A stretch of 40,028 nucleotides of DNA from an uncultured Clostridia bacterium (GCA_947630405.1 CANRHL010000007.1:1-40028); one strand, 5' to 3'. Positions 18,030-28,350 are shown, counted from the stretch's first letter. The notes: generated by a model not told the origin, from the sequence alone. Numbers and translations: made by a program.

Positions 18030-21000
18030 ATGAAGAAATTTTTAATTTTTCTAGTAGCAATTGTGGTTGTAGTTTGCGTTGGGCTTACTACATATTACTT
18101 TATGCGCAATGATGAAGTTATTAACTTCACAACAAAGGAAATTTATTGCAATGTTAACGACATAATTCCTAATAGCGAATTAGGTTTTACCGTTCGTAAA
18201 CAAAGCAAGAAAACCACTTATAACTATAATGCTGCAGGCGATGAGGTTACCAACATTATAGAATATGATGCAGAAAAAGGGTATTACAAAGCCAAAGCAG
18301 GTGGCGATGTTGAAGTTGTTATTACCACATCTAATAGCAAATTCCCAGAATTTAGAATTAAAGTTCACATTGGTGATGGTAAGCCAGAAACTCCTTACAA
18401 CATCTTTAACCAAGCAGATTTGAACGAAATGAAATCCGCTGGTGCTTATGGCCTTGATGGTTACTACGTTTTAAGAAAAGACATCACTCTTACTGGAGAT
18501 TTCCAACCTATTGGTTATGATGAAACCGTTCGTGAAGAAAATTGGAAATTCCAAGGTAATTTTGATGGCGCTGGCCACACAATTTCTGGCCTTGACTTAA
18601 CAAATGAAGAAGGTTTAAAGAACAAAAATGCAGGTTTGTTTGCAGAAATCGGCGCAGATGCAACCATTACAAACTTGGTTATTTCAAATGTAACCATTAA
18701 TGGTGAATATGCAGCCGCTGGTGCTTTAACCGGTGCTTCTAATGGTAAAATTGATAGAGTTAGAGTTGTTAGCGGAGAAACTCAAAATTCAGTTGTTTCA
18801 AGTTCATTAAACGATGCTTTTGTTGGTGCTTTAATTGGTAAAGTTGAAAACAAGAGCCTTGTTCAAAAATCTTATGCAGAACACGTTGACGTTACTTCTA
18901 ATGGCGTTGCAGGTGGCTTAATTGGTAGAGTTAACTCTTCAAACGTTAAAGCAGTTTACACTAGAGACGTTACAGTTAACGGTGATGCAGATAGCGTGCT
19001 TGGCGGTTTGGTTGGTAATTTTGTTATTTCAAGAGCAAAGACCACTTCAGATTTGGAAGGTTCAATCCTTCAATCTTACTCAACAACCACCAGTGAAAAT
19101 GCAAACTTCTATTCATTTATTGGTAAACTTGAAGCGGCTGACAACACCGTTTATGCATTGCTAGAACCAGCACCAAGCTTACCACAGGAATCTAAATATG
19201 AAAATCCAAAACTTAAATATTTAGTTGGTAACTATGTGGGTGCACCCGATGTTACTAGTGCAAGCAAAGGCTTAGTAAACTATAGCGGAGATGAATTAAA
19301 AAATTACATTGAAGAAAAATTAACTGATGTTGAAACAAACGGAAACTTAAGTTATGACACAGAAGGTTTCTACTTAATTACAAAAATTACTGTTGGTCAA
19401 TTAAAGGGCTTACAAGCAGACAGTGCAAAATATTATGGAGATGAAACTTGGGATGAAACCGTTTGGAACTTCCCTCAAGGCGAACTTCCTACATTAAAGA
19501 TGACCGAAGCTGAAATAACCCCTGTTACAATTGGCTACATCAATAAATCTTTAGGCACAACAACCGTAACCGGTAAAGATGGTGTTAACGGCTTAGAAAC
19601 TTTATTGAAAAATAAAATTGAAAATAAACGTTTAGATTTAGGCAATAACACTTTCGATATGAGCAATGTAACAATTAACCCAGCTACACTTACTAACTCA
19701 ATTATTGAAGGTGGAGATCAAGGCGCAACAATTTCTAACTTAACCGTAAAAGTTACAGACGGAAATATTGGTGTGTTCGGCACTGTAACTAATTCTACAA
19801 TTAAAAATGTTAAATTTGAAAATATTAAATTTGAAACCGCTACTGGCGTTACAATAACCAATGCCGGCGGCGTTGCTGGCGAGCTTACTGCAACCGAAGG
19901 CGGAGCAGCATCTTCAATTGAAAATGTATCTATTACATTTGCAGAAGAAATTAACTTTACCGCTAATAACTTTGGTGGTATTGCCGGTGTGATTAACAAT
20001 GGTAGAATTATTAATTGTACCGTTGGCAGCGCAGTTCAACCTACTGCAGAAAAGGCAAACAATGGTGCATTAACAATTGCTGCAACCGCAAACATTTCTA
20101 ATGTTGGTGGTGTGGTAGCAACAATTACTTCTGGTTCAATTAGTGGTAACACTGTTTATAGTGCAACCTTATATGCAAACAATAACGTTGCTGGCTTAGT
20201 TGCAATAAACAACGGAGCAGTTGGTGCAGGCAACTTTGCAAAAGCCGACATTAGATTCAACAAAGGTGGCTTTGCAAGTAGAATTGCTGGTTTGGTTGCT
20301 CAAAACAATGGCACAATTAACCAAAGCTCAGCAGAAGTTAGCATAACAATTTTGGCTGCTACAAGTGATGCAAGCAATGTAGAAAACAATGTTATGATTG
20401 GCGGTGTTGCGGCAATTAACAACGGCGAAATAACCCAAGTTGCAGTTAGTGGCGAAGGCGTTAAAAACGATTCAACCGTTGCAGCTACAACAATGTTTAT
20501 CGGTGGTGTTGTTGCTTTAAACAATGCCAATGGAACAATAACCGATGCTCAAAATAATATGGCTCAAGTTGGTATGTTCACTGCAGATAAAAATTATGAA
20601 GTTGCCGGCATTGTTGCAATCAACTATGGCGCAATAACCAAAGCAACTGCAACATCAAGCGCAATTGAAGGTAACGTTGTTGCTGGTGTTGTTGCAGAAA
20701 TGCTTTCTGGCTCAATCGACCAAGTGTTTGTTGGCTCATTAACCACAACCACTAACGATGAAGGTGCAAAATCTACCGCAATTAATAGAAACACTATTAA
20801 AGGTGATACTTATGTTGCAGGTGTTGTAGTTTCTCAAGATGCAAATACAACAATTTCTAACATTCAAGCAACAAGTGTTGTTACTGGTGCAAACAATAAG
20901 GCTAGAGTATCATTAGTTGCATTAATATTCCCAGATGGCGCAGTATTATCTAAAGCAACCATTGATAGCACCCTTGTTGGCTCAGCAGCTGCTTTCTATA

Positions 21001-21440
21001 GGGATACTTGGAAAGATGCAGATGCGGGTAGATTCTTGGGCGCTTATTGGCTTGATCAAGAAGATGGAATTCAAGCTCCAAAATGGGGATATAATTTGTA
21101 CGCTAACGATGCTGCTTCTGGCACAATGAGAAGTGTATTTGTAAACACTGAAAATATATCTGTAAGTTATGTAGAAGCAGATGTTATATCATATTTCTAC
21201 TTCGGCTATCAATATGATATGGATGGCACTGCAGACGAAAGAAAGAGTTTTGTTATAAGCACAAATGCGGCAGCATTTAGGAACAGAGCAACCTTTACTT
21301 CTCAAGTTTCCGTTGGTGGACGTTATACCTTCACTCCAGAATTCTCAATTGGCCAAACAAATAGCAATGCAAGTTGGGTAGAGAATAATGGCATTATCTT
21401 AAATTACGTTCAAAGAATAATTGACGGTTTAAATGCATAA
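18030..21440 (+). CDS. GLUG-motif repeat protein with N-terminal membrane anchor/signal
   Basis: MKKFLIFLVAIVVVVCVGLTTYYF N-terminus with ggggga RBS; module cap GYYVLRKDITLTGDFQPIG...FQGNFDGAGHTISGLDL; repeats AGGLIGR, LGGLVGN, FGGIAGV, VGGVVA. Confidence 0.88.
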   Translation: MKKFLIFLVAIVVVVCVGLTTYYFMRNDEVINFTTKEIYCNVNDIIPNSELGFTVRKQSKKTTYNYNAAGDEVTNIIEYDAEKGYYKAKAGGDVEVVITTSNSKFPEFRIKVHIGDGKPETPYNIFNQADLNEMKSAGAYGLDGYYVLRKDITLTGDFQPIGYDETVREENWKFQGNFDGAGHTISGLDLTNEEGLKNKNAGLFAEIGADATITNLVISNVTINGEYAAAGALTGASNGKIDRVRVVSGETQNSVVSSSLNDAFVGALIGKVENKSLVQKSYAEHVDVTSNGVAGGLIGRVNSSNVKAVYTRDVTVNGDADSVLGGLVGNFVISRAKTTSDLEGSILQSYSTTTSENANFYSFIGKLEAADNTVYALLEPAPSLPQESKYENPKLKYLVGNYVGAPDVTSASKGLVNYSGDELKNYIEEKLTDVETNGNLSYDTEGFYLITKITVGQLKGLQADSAKYYGDETWDETVWNFPQGELPTLKMTEAEITPVTIGYINKSLGTTTVTGKDGVNGLETLLKNKIENKRLDLGNNTFDMSNVTINPATLTNSIIEGGDQGATISNLTVKVTDGNIGVFGTVTNSTIKNVKFENIKFETATGVTITNAGGVAGELTATEGGAASSIENVSITFAEEINFTANNFGGIAGVINNGRIINCTVGSAVQPTAEKANNGALTIAATANISNVGGVVATITSGSISGNTVYSATLYANNNVAGLVAINNGAVGAGNFAKADIRFNKGGFASRIAGLVAQNNGTINQSSAEVSITILAATSDASNVENNVMIGGVAAINNGEITQVAVSGEGVKNDSTVAATTMFIGGVVALNNANGTITDAQNNMAQVGMFTADKNYEVAGIVAINYGAITKATATSSAIEGNVVAGVVAEMLSGSIDQVFVGSLTTTTNDEGAKSTAINRNTIKGDTYVAGVVVSQDANTTISNIQATSVVTGANNKARVSLVALIFPDGAVLSKATIDSTLVGSAAAFYRDTWKDADAGRFLGAYWLDQEDGIQAPKWGYNLYANDAASGTMRSVFVNTENISVSYVEADVISYFYFGYQYDMDGTADERKSFVISTNAAAFRNRATFTSQVSVGGRYTFTPEFSIGQTNSNASWVENNGIILNYVQRIIDGLNA

Positions 21441-21442
21441 TA

Positions 21443-21467
21443 AAAAAAGCGGAATTTCCGCTTTTTT
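21443..21467 (+). terminator. Intrinsic terminator after the GLUG protein gene
   Basis: aaaaaagcggaatttccgctttttt. Confidence 0.9.
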
Positions 21468-21544
21468 GTTTGCCAATTAACATAAAAACACAAGCCAACA
21501 AAATATAAGAGCAAAAACAAAATCAAAAAACTCAAAACGCCATT

Positions 21545-21571
21545 AAAAAACGCCCGTTTGGGCGTTTTATG
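21545..21571 (-). terminator. Intrinsic terminator downstream of spoVG
   Basis: aaaaaacgcccgtttgggcgtttta hairpin between converging transcription units. Confidence 0.8.
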
Positions 21572-21590
21572 GTTGCTTATTTAGAAAAGG

Positions 21591-21863
21591 TTATTCTTTA
21601 TTAGTATTCTTTTCTTTATCGTACGCAGCCAATATTGCAGAACTTATTTGTTCACGCGTTTCGGTGTTTAGTGGGTGTGCAATATCTCTGTACTCTCCAC
21701 TAGGTGCTTGCTTAGATGGCATAGCGATGAAGTTGCCATTAGGGCCTTCAATAATCTTTACATCATGAATAACAAAAACGTCATCAATGGTGAAAGAGGC
21801 AATGGCTTTTAACTTGCTATCATCTTTAGTAACCAACCTAATTCTAATGTCTGTGATTTTCAA
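21591..21863 (-). CDS. spoVG: Septation/RNA-binding regulator SpoVG
   Basis: MKITDIRIRLVTKDDSKLKAIASFTIDDVFVIHDVKIIEGPNGNFIAMPSKQAPSGEYRDIAHPLNTETREQI. Confidence 0.97.
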   Translation of the reverse strand: MKITDIRIRLVTKDDSKLKAIASFTIDDVFVIHDVKIIEGPNGNFIAMPSKQAPSGEYRDIAHPLNTETREQISSAILAAYDKEKNTNKE

Positions 21864-22032
21864 GTCTGTTCACCTTCCCTTTTTAAGATTAACTAATTAT
21901 TTAGTCAATTATATTCTAACCAAAAACAAAAAAAATAGCAAGCGTTTTAATGCTATTTTTAAAACTATTTAAAAAACATAGAATTAGCTGAAATTTAATT
22001 GCCAAAACAAAAAAATATTCATATAAAAAATT

Positions 22033-23280
22033 ATGAAAGTTAGTTTAAATTCAGTTTTGTTTTTAGGTGTGGGCGGAATAAGCATGTATCAACTTGCGCT
22101 TGCCTATAAAAATATGGGGTATAACGTGCTTGGCTACGATGCCAAGAAAAGCAAATATACAAAGTTATTGGAAGAAAACGGAATTAAAATTTGTTACCGC
22201 TTTAATAAAGAATTTTTATATGTTAAAAAGTGCATTAAAACGGCGGCAATTAAGGACGATAACAAATATGTTGTTGCCTTAAAAAAACTTAATGTTAAAA
22301 TTGTTGACCGTGCAGTTGCTTTGGGCGAGTTATGCACTAAATTTAAGTGCGTTGTTGCCGTTGCTGGCACGCACGGAAAAAGCACAACGGCAAGCCTTAT
22401 TTATGAAATTTTAAAGGCAAAATTTAAAAAAGTTAGTTGCCATATTGGAGCGGACGTGTTTAACCCGCGCTTTAATCCGGGCGATGATTTTTTAGTGGTG
22501 GAAGCGTGCGAGTATAACAAGAGTTTTTTACATTTAAAACCGAACATTGCGGTGGTTACAAATGTTGAGCCTGACCATATGGATTGTTACAAAACCATGT
22601 TCAATTTGCGTTCGGCATTTCTAACGTTTGCAAAACGCGCGCAACTAAGATTTTGTGGGGACGATAAGACCACCTATTTTTTAAAAAAGTTGAATGATAT
22701 GCAGGTCGTTCAGCCAACAGAACTTAACATAAAACCAAAAATTTTAGGCGAACATAATTTCAAAAACATTTCAATGGCGGTGGCGGTTGCAAAAAGTTTA
22801 AATGTCGACGAAAAAACAATTATTAACGCAATTAATTCTTTTCAGGGCATAAATAGAAGGTATGAATTTTTAGGCGAATATTTAAATCAAAAAATTTACA
22901 TCGATTACGCGCATCACCCAACCGAAATTAAGGCGTTTGTTTCAACTTTTTCTAAGCAATATCCCTCTTCGCTTATAATTTTTCAGCCGCACACCTATTC
23001 ACGCACAAAATATTTGTTAAATGAATTTTTAAGCGTGCTTTCAAACATAAAAAACCTTTGTATTTACAAGGAATATCCCGCGCGGGAGAAGAAAAATATG
23101 GGATTATCTGCACACGAACTTTACTTGCTTTTAAAAGAAAAAAATGAGGGCGTGAAATATCTTGCAAGCGTTAGTGCCGTTATTAAACAAGCAAAAGATT
23201 ATGATGCAATTGCCTTTGTTGGTGCGGGCGATATTGATAAGGTGGCAGTAAAAATTATTAAATTTGCAAAAAACTGTTGA
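22033..23280 (+). CDS. murC: UDP-N-acetylmuramate--L-alanine ligase
   Basis: LGVGGISMYQLA, VAVAGTHGKSTTASLIYEIL, VVTNVEPDHMDCY, YIDYAHHPTEIKAF, IIFQPHTYSRTKYL. Confidence 0.95.
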   Translation: MKVSLNSVLFLGVGGISMYQLALAYKNMGYNVLGYDAKKSKYTKLLEENGIKICYRFNKEFLYVKKCIKTAAIKDDNKYVVALKKLNVKIVDRAVALGELCTKFKCVVAVAGTHGKSTTASLIYEILKAKFKKVSCHIGADVFNPRFNPGDDFLVVEACEYNKSFLHLKPNIAVVTNVEPDHMDCYKTMFNLRSAFLTFAKRAQLRFCGDDKTTYFLKKLNDMQVVQPTELNIKPKILGEHNFKNISMAVAVAKSLNVDEKTIINAINSFQGINRRYEFLGEYLNQKIYIDYAHHPTEIKAFVSTFSKQYPSSLIIFQPHTYSRTKYLLNEFLSVLSNIKNLCIYKEYPAREKKNMGLSAHELYLLLKEKNEGVKYLASVSAVIKQAKDYDAIAFVGAGDIDKVAVKIIKFAKNC

Positions 23281-23305
23281 CAAATGGTAAAAAACTATGT
23301 ATAAT
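23277..23305 (+). promoter_or_regulatory. Promoter of rpmE overlapping the murC stop codon
   Basis: TTGACA (its TGA is the murC stop) - 17 nt - TATAAT. Confidence 0.8.
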
Positions 23306-23331
23306 TAGCAAGACAAATTGAAGGAGAAGTT

Positions 23332-23547
23332 ATGAAGAAAGAAATCCAACCTAAATATGTTGAAGTTACTTTCGTGTGCGCTTGTGGTGCAGAGTTTAAA
23401 GGCAAAACTTCTAAACCTAACACCAAAGATGGCGACATTGTTAAACTAGAAGTTTGTGATAAATGCCATCCATTTTTCACCGGTCAACAAAAGTTAGTGG
23501 ACACTGAAGGTAGAGTAGATAAATTTAACAAAAAACACAACAGATAG
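23332..23547 (+). CDS. rpmE: 50S ribosomal protein L31 (Cys-containing form)
   Basis: KKEIQPKYVEVTFVCACGAEFKGKTSKP...LEVCDKCHPFFTGQQKLVDTEGRVDKFNKKH. Confidence 0.96.
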   Translation: MKKEIQPKYVEVTFVCACGAEFKGKTSKPNTKDGDIVKLEVCDKCHPFFTGQQKLVDTEGRVDKFNKKHNR

Positions 23548-23602
23548 CGTTGTTTGCGCTCTCTTTTTTGCGTGGCAAAATTGGGTGCGCTTTTTTTAAT
23601 TT

Positions 23603-24415
23603 ATGAAAACAATAGAGATAAGAAAAAATTTAAAAGAAAAATTTCGCCAACAAAACATTGATGAAGTTGACGTTGATTTTATCATCGCATCGGTTTTAAA
23701 CATTAGCCACACCGAACTAAATTTGGTTGATGAAATTTCAGCAGAGCAAATAGAAAAAATCAACGAAATTGCTTCAATTCGCTTAACCGGTAAGCCGCTA
23801 GATAAAATTTTAGGTTATAAATATTTTTACGGGCTAAAATTTGAAGTTAATGAATATGTTTTATCCCCAAGGCAAGAAACTGAAATTTTGGTTGAAACCG
23901 CGCTTAAATATATTAAGCAAGAAAACTATAAATCGGTTTTAGATTTATGCACGGGCAGTGGTTGTTTGGCAGTTTGCATAAAGCGAAAAACAGATGCCGA
24001 AGTTACCGCAACGGATGTGTCACTTAAAGCGTTAAATGTTGCCAAAACAAACGCCTACAAAAACAATGCAAACATAAAATTTGTTCGCAGCAATATGTTT
24101 GAAAAAATCGAAGGCAAATTTGATTTAATTGTTTCCAATCCGCCATATATCGCCAGCGACGAGTTGAAGGATTTAGACGATGAAGTTCGCCTATTTGATC
24201 CACTTTTGGCACTTGATGGCGGCGAGTTGGGGCTTAAATTTTATAACATAATCCACGACAACGCAAAAAAGCACCTTAACGATAATGGCATGCTTATAAT
24301 GGAAATTGGCGATGAGCAGTTTGATTTAATTAACAATTTATTTAACGATTTTCGCCTGATAGAAACTGTGAAGGATTATCAGGGGATAAACCGATTTGTT
24401 GTGTTTAAAAAATAA
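23603..24415 (+). CDS. prmC: Peptide chain release factor N5-glutamine methyltransferase
   Basis: VLSPRQETEILVE, VLDLCTGSGCLAVCI, LIVSNPPYIASDEL; followed by prfA. Confidence 0.95.
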   Translation: MKTIEIRKNLKEKFRQQNIDEVDVDFIIASVLNISHTELNLVDEISAEQIEKINEIASIRLTGKPLDKILGYKYFYGLKFEVNEYVLSPRQETEILVETALKYIKQENYKSVLDLCTGSGCLAVCIKRKTDAEVTATDVSLKALNVAKTNAYKNNANIKFVRSNMFEKIEGKFDLIVSNPPYIASDELKDLDDEVRLFDPLLALDGGELGLKFYNIIHDNAKKHLNDNGMLIMEIGDEQFDLINNLFNDFRLIETVKDYQGINRFVVFKK

Positions 24416-24424
24416 GGAGAGTTT

Positions 24425-25498
24425 ATGATTGAAAAACTTAAATTAATTAAAGAAAAGTTTGACACTCTAACTAAAGAAATTGCCGACCCTAATGTTATTG
24501 CCGACACAAAAACGTGGCAAGCAAAAGTTAAAGAACACGCCAATTTAGAGCCATTAATGGAAGAGTTTGAAAACTATCTTAAAATTACAAAGGACTATAA
24601 CGACGCCGGCGAAATGTTGGCGGTTGAGTCGGATGCCGAAATGCGCGAAATGTTGAAAGACGAACAACAAACATTAAAGCAAAAAATTGACGAGAGCGAG
24701 GAAAAACTTAAACTTTTGCTTTTGCCTAAGGACGAAAACGACACTAAAAATGTTATTTTGGAAATCCGCGGCGGCGCAGGCGGGGAGGAAAGTTCGCTTT
24801 TTGCCGCTGACCTTCTTCGCATGTACAAAATGTATTGCGAAAGTCACAAATTTAAGCTGGAAATTTTGAATATTGAAGAAACCGAACTTGGCGGCGTTAA
24901 AGAAGTGCAAGCCATGATAAAAGGCAAAAATGCCTATGCAAGATTTAAGTTTGAAAGCGGCGTTCATCGCGTTCAGCGCGTGCCAGAAACCGAAAGTCAG
25001 GGTAGAGTGCATACGTCAACATCCACCGTTGCCATTTTGCCAGAAATGGAAGATGCCGAAGTGGAAATTAACGAAAAAGATATTCGTGTTGATCTATTTA
25101 GAAGTAGCGGCGCGGGCGGGCAAAAAGTTAACAAAACCGAAAGCGCAATCCGCATTACGCACTTCCCAACTGGCATTGTGGTTAGTTGCCAAGACGAGCG
25201 CAGCCAAACGCAGAATAAGGAAAAGGCTTTTGCAATGCTAAGGGCAAAGTTATATGACTATTATCAACGCCAAAAAGAAGCCGAATATAGCCAAAATAGG
25301 AAAAACCAAGTTGGAACGGGCGATAGAAGTGAGCGTATCCGCACCTATAATTTCCCACAAGGGCGCGTTACCGACCACCGCATTGGCTTAAGCATATATA
25401 ATATCGATGCGTTTATGAACGGCGACCTTGATGAAATGCTTGACGCATTAACTCTTGCCGACCAGCAAGCAAAATTGAGTGCGCAAAACGAAGAATAA
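24425..25498 (+). CDS. prfA: Peptide chain release factor 1
   Basis: [79 protein letters not shown]. Confidence 0.96.
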   Translation: MIEKLKLIKEKFDTLTKEIADPNVIADTKTWQAKVKEHANLEPLMEEFENYLKITKDYNDAGEMLAVESDAEMREMLKDEQQTLKQKIDESEEKLKLLLLPKDENDTKNVILEIRGGAGGEESSLFAADLLRMYKMYCESHKFKLEILNIEETELGGVKEVQAMIKGKNAYARFKFESGVHRVQRVPETESQGRVHTSTSTVAILPEMEDAEVEINEKDIRVDLFRSSGAGGQKVNKTESAIRITHFPTGIVVSCQDERSQTQNKEKAFAMLRAKLYDYYQRQKEAEYSQNRKNQVGTGDRSERIRTYNFPQGRVTDHRIGLSIYNIDAFMNGDLDEMLDALTLADQQAKLSAQNEE

Positions 25499-25519
25499 CA
25501 CCTTTTTAGGTGTTTTTTA
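25497..25519 (+). terminator. Intrinsic terminator after prfA
   Basis: aacacctttttaggtgtttttt. Confidence 0.85.
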
Positions 25520-25616
25520 TTTTTCCATAAAATAAATTATTTAAAAAATGACAAAATTTTTAAATTTTCTTGCTAATAAAAGCCGCATGTGATATACTTA
25601 CAATAGGGAGAAACTT

Positions 25617-27311
25617 ATGGCAAAATATTTAAAACCATATTGTGAAAAGGGCTATGTAGATAATAGCGCTGAAATTGAGTATTTAAAACTTAATAATATG
25701 CGCCACACAATTTTAGGCTGCATGTTAGGGGATTTTAACGAGCAGGGCATTTACACCATTTCGCCAGACATTGTTAGCGAACTTATTTTGATGCGCAAAT
25801 ACATTGTTAACACCATGGATAACATTGAAATTTGTTTAAGCGAACTTAAATTGGATAAGCAACTTACATTTATGGTTACGTTTGAAGCCAATAGGGCAAC
25901 GCTCTCGCTAGTTGAAAAAATTAATTTTGAAGGCAACTACAAACTAAATTCAGGCTCATATAGCAACATTAATGAATATTTGCTTGACGAAGTTGAAACC
26001 GCCGGCGAAATTAACCGCAATTTAATTTACAAAAAATGGAACATTGGAGAGTTTGGCGGCGCAGTGCTTGATGTTTCAAGTATGGACGAGCAAACTTTGG
26101 CTAAATATTTTGGCATTGTTAATAGATATAAATATTTGCTTTTGGCAAACGAAAAACTATTGGAAAGCGAGCAAGAAATTGAAGAGATTGAATCCGATTA
26201 CGCATTAAACATTTTAAATGCAACTTTGGCTTACCCAAAACTGCACGAAGCGGTTATTAAAAACTTGAAAAACGCTTTGGATGAAAAAAACGGAACAATT
26301 AGGCTAGATAAACCTAACTTTGCAAAGACGGTGAACGAAGTGCTTGACGGTGCGCTGGAAGAACATATTTCGTTGTTGGACGAAAAGCAGCAACAAGAAT
26401 TTGAAGTGGATAAACACAACGCCCAGTTGGAACACAATCAAAAAATTAAAGAAGTTATTGAAGTTGAAAACCAGCAAGTTGAGGGCAAACTAACCGAAAA
26501 TGAATTTATTGAAGAGCCTTCTAAAACCAAACCTGTTTTGAAGGTTGAAAGATTTACAAACACTCCGCTTAACAATATAATTCACACTTTTAATGAAGCA
26601 AGGAAGGTTGTTAATAGCGCACTCGCTGCCGGCGCAGTTTCGCTTTTAAGAAAGGATGGAAAAGAGACCAACGAAGTTGAGAGAAAAGAAAAAGAGAACA
26701 ATAAATCTGAGAGGAAAGAAAAAGAGAGCAAGAAATCTAAGCTTGCCGAACAACTTAAAAAAGAAGGCATAGATTTAAACAAAAATGTGGACGAAAAAAC
26801 TCGCGAGCAAGCAAAAGAACCGGAAAAACAAGTTGAGCCAAAAACCACAAATCCAGAGAAAACCGTAACCAATGCACCAAAAACAAATGCTGCAGGGAAA
26901 AAGCAAGAGGTTAGTTGGAAGGGCAACACAAAGCCTACGGGCATAGGGTCAACCAAAGTTACGCCATACAAGTACACGCCAGCACCGGCATCACAAAATA
27001 AGGGCAATAGTGCACCAACTTCTGGCGGCGGCCGCCATTCGTTTATAATAGAACCAAAAAGTGATGCCGCTCAACCGCAAAAGAACGCTGAGAAAAAAGA
27101 CAACAAAAGTTTGGTTGGCGAAATGGCTGCACCAAAAAGGAAAGGAAAGGCCGCATCAATAACCCCTAAAACAACCCCACCGGATTATGTTTCTTTGACC
27201 TATGTGGAAACTGGTTTGAATTCAACAACAGATTTAATTGTGCCAGGCACTTCGGTTGAAGCAGAGAGTACCAGAACCAAACCGGAGGAAACTCTAACTA
27301 ATGACATATAA
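25617..27311 (+). CDS. Uncharacterised protein: globular N-terminal half and charged low-complexity C-terminal half
   Basis: Long ORF with gggag RBS and own terminator; C-terminal half rich in K/E then P/T/A (ERKEKENNKSERKEKESKKSK; EPEKQVEPKTTNPEKTVTNAPKTN). Confidence 0.8.
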   Translation: MAKYLKPYCEKGYVDNSAEIEYLKLNNMRHTILGCMLGDFNEQGIYTISPDIVSELILMRKYIVNTMDNIEICLSELKLDKQLTFMVTFEANRATLSLVEKINFEGNYKLNSGSYSNINEYLLDEVETAGEINRNLIYKKWNIGEFGGAVLDVSSMDEQTLAKYFGIVNRYKYLLLANEKLLESEQEIEEIESDYALNILNATLAYPKLHEAVIKNLKNALDEKNGTIRLDKPNFAKTVNEVLDGALEEHISLLDEKQQQEFEVDKHNAQLEHNQKIKEVIEVENQQVEGKLTENEFIEEPSKTKPVLKVERFTNTPLNNIIHTFNEARKVVNSALAAGAVSLLRKDGKETNEVERKEKENNKSERKEKESKKSKLAEQLKKEGIDLNKNVDEKTREQAKEPEKQVEPKTTNPEKTVTNAPKTNAAGKKQEVSWKGNTKPTGIGSTKVTPYKYTPAPASQNKGNSAPTSGGGRHSFIIEPKSDAAQPQKNAEKKDNKSLVGEMAAPKRKGKAASITPKTTPPDYVSLTYVETGLNSTTDLIVPGTSVEAESTRTKPEETLTNDI

Positions 27312-27340
27312 AAAAAACACCTTATTAAAGGTGTTTTTTA
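27312..27340. terminator. Bidirectional intrinsic terminator
   Basis: aaaaaacaccttattaaaggtgtttttt between convergent ORFs. Confidence 0.85.
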
Positions 27341-27805
27341 AACTCCATAAGTGTCGCCATCTTCTTTTAAATAAGCCCTTGTTAAAAGCAAGTAATTAAA
27401 GAAATTAGAAATTTTTTGTATGAATGGAGATAGCACTTCTCTATTTCCTGACACTGCAGCAGTTTCTCTTTTAAATTCTTGTAAAACGCTTTCAAAATCT
27501 TCCCAAATTTTTTCAGCATTTATTTTGTAGCCGTCAGTAATCCAATATGCGTTAACGGCATCTCTTATTGTTGAAAAGAAGTGGTTAAGATTTATCCCAG
27601 CAATAGATTTTGCCAAAGGGAACTTTGGAAGATTGGAACCAGAAGAGATTAAGTTAAGGCTTTTTTCCATTTCTGCGTCAAAACTATTTTCTTTGGAGTA
27701 AGAACCCTTAACAAAATATCTGTCAACAATTTCCTCGTTGGTTAAATTGTTAAGTTCCTGAGCAAATTTGCTATTTTCTAAACTAAATTCTTTTTTTGCT
27801 GCCAT
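27338..27805 (-). CDS. Hypothetical protein
   Basis: 155-aa ORF, ATG preceded by aaggaga on the minus strand; no recognisable family. Confidence 0.7.
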   Translation of the reverse strand: MAAKKEFSLENSKFAQELNNLTNEEIVDRYFVKGSYSKENSFDAEMEKSLNLISSGSNLPKFPLAKSIAGINLNHFFSTIRDAVNAYWITDGYKINAEKIWEDFESVLQEFKRETAAVSGNREVLSPFIQKISNFFNYLLLTRAYLKEDGDTYGV

Positions 27806-28021
27806 AATATTCTCCTTTTTTAATTCGCTTGTATTTTAGCACAAATTTTTATTTTTGTAAATACCTTTTTTAAAAAATTTTTAAAATTTTTGCAAATTTT
27901 TTATTTTTGCCCTATTTTATAGGTGTTTTTTTAATATTATAATGTTATTTTTATTAGATTAATGCTTGTTTTTAGCAACATAATGCTATTTAAAAGGCTA
28001 ATGAGAGTTTTTATTATAATA

Positions 28022-28350
28022 CTATTTTTTATATGATAAATAGTTGTAAGTTTTGTTCATAACCTTTAAAATTGTGGAAAAGTTATCATCCTCCGCACTC
28101 TTATTGTTGTGCGTTTTGCCACATTTAAGACAAGAGTACTTTATTATATACCCTTTTTGTTAGATTGTGATACTTCGATTGGCACAAGCAAGCCGCCGCA
28201 ACCATTTTGCCTATCTCCCGGCAAAATGTCCACATGCAACGAGCATAGGCAATACGGGCAGTGGTCGCGCGAAGAGTAGTTTAGTTTGCTAACGGCTCTC
28301 TCACAATTCGCGCACACAAATCCTTCATCATTCTTCGTAAAATTTTTCAT
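28022..28350 (-). pseudogene. RNHCP-domain protein interrupted by a -1 frameshift
   Basis: Frame 0: MKNFTKNDEGFVCANCERAVSKLNYSSRDHCPYCLCSLHVDILPGDRQNGCGGLLVPIEVSQSNKKGI* (stop 28144-28146). The -1 frame continues YIIKYSCLKCGKTHNNKSAEDDNFSTILKVMNKTYNYLSYKK* (stop 28022-28024), resembling the RNHCP C-terminus (CxxCG...N...DDN). Confidence 0.75.
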
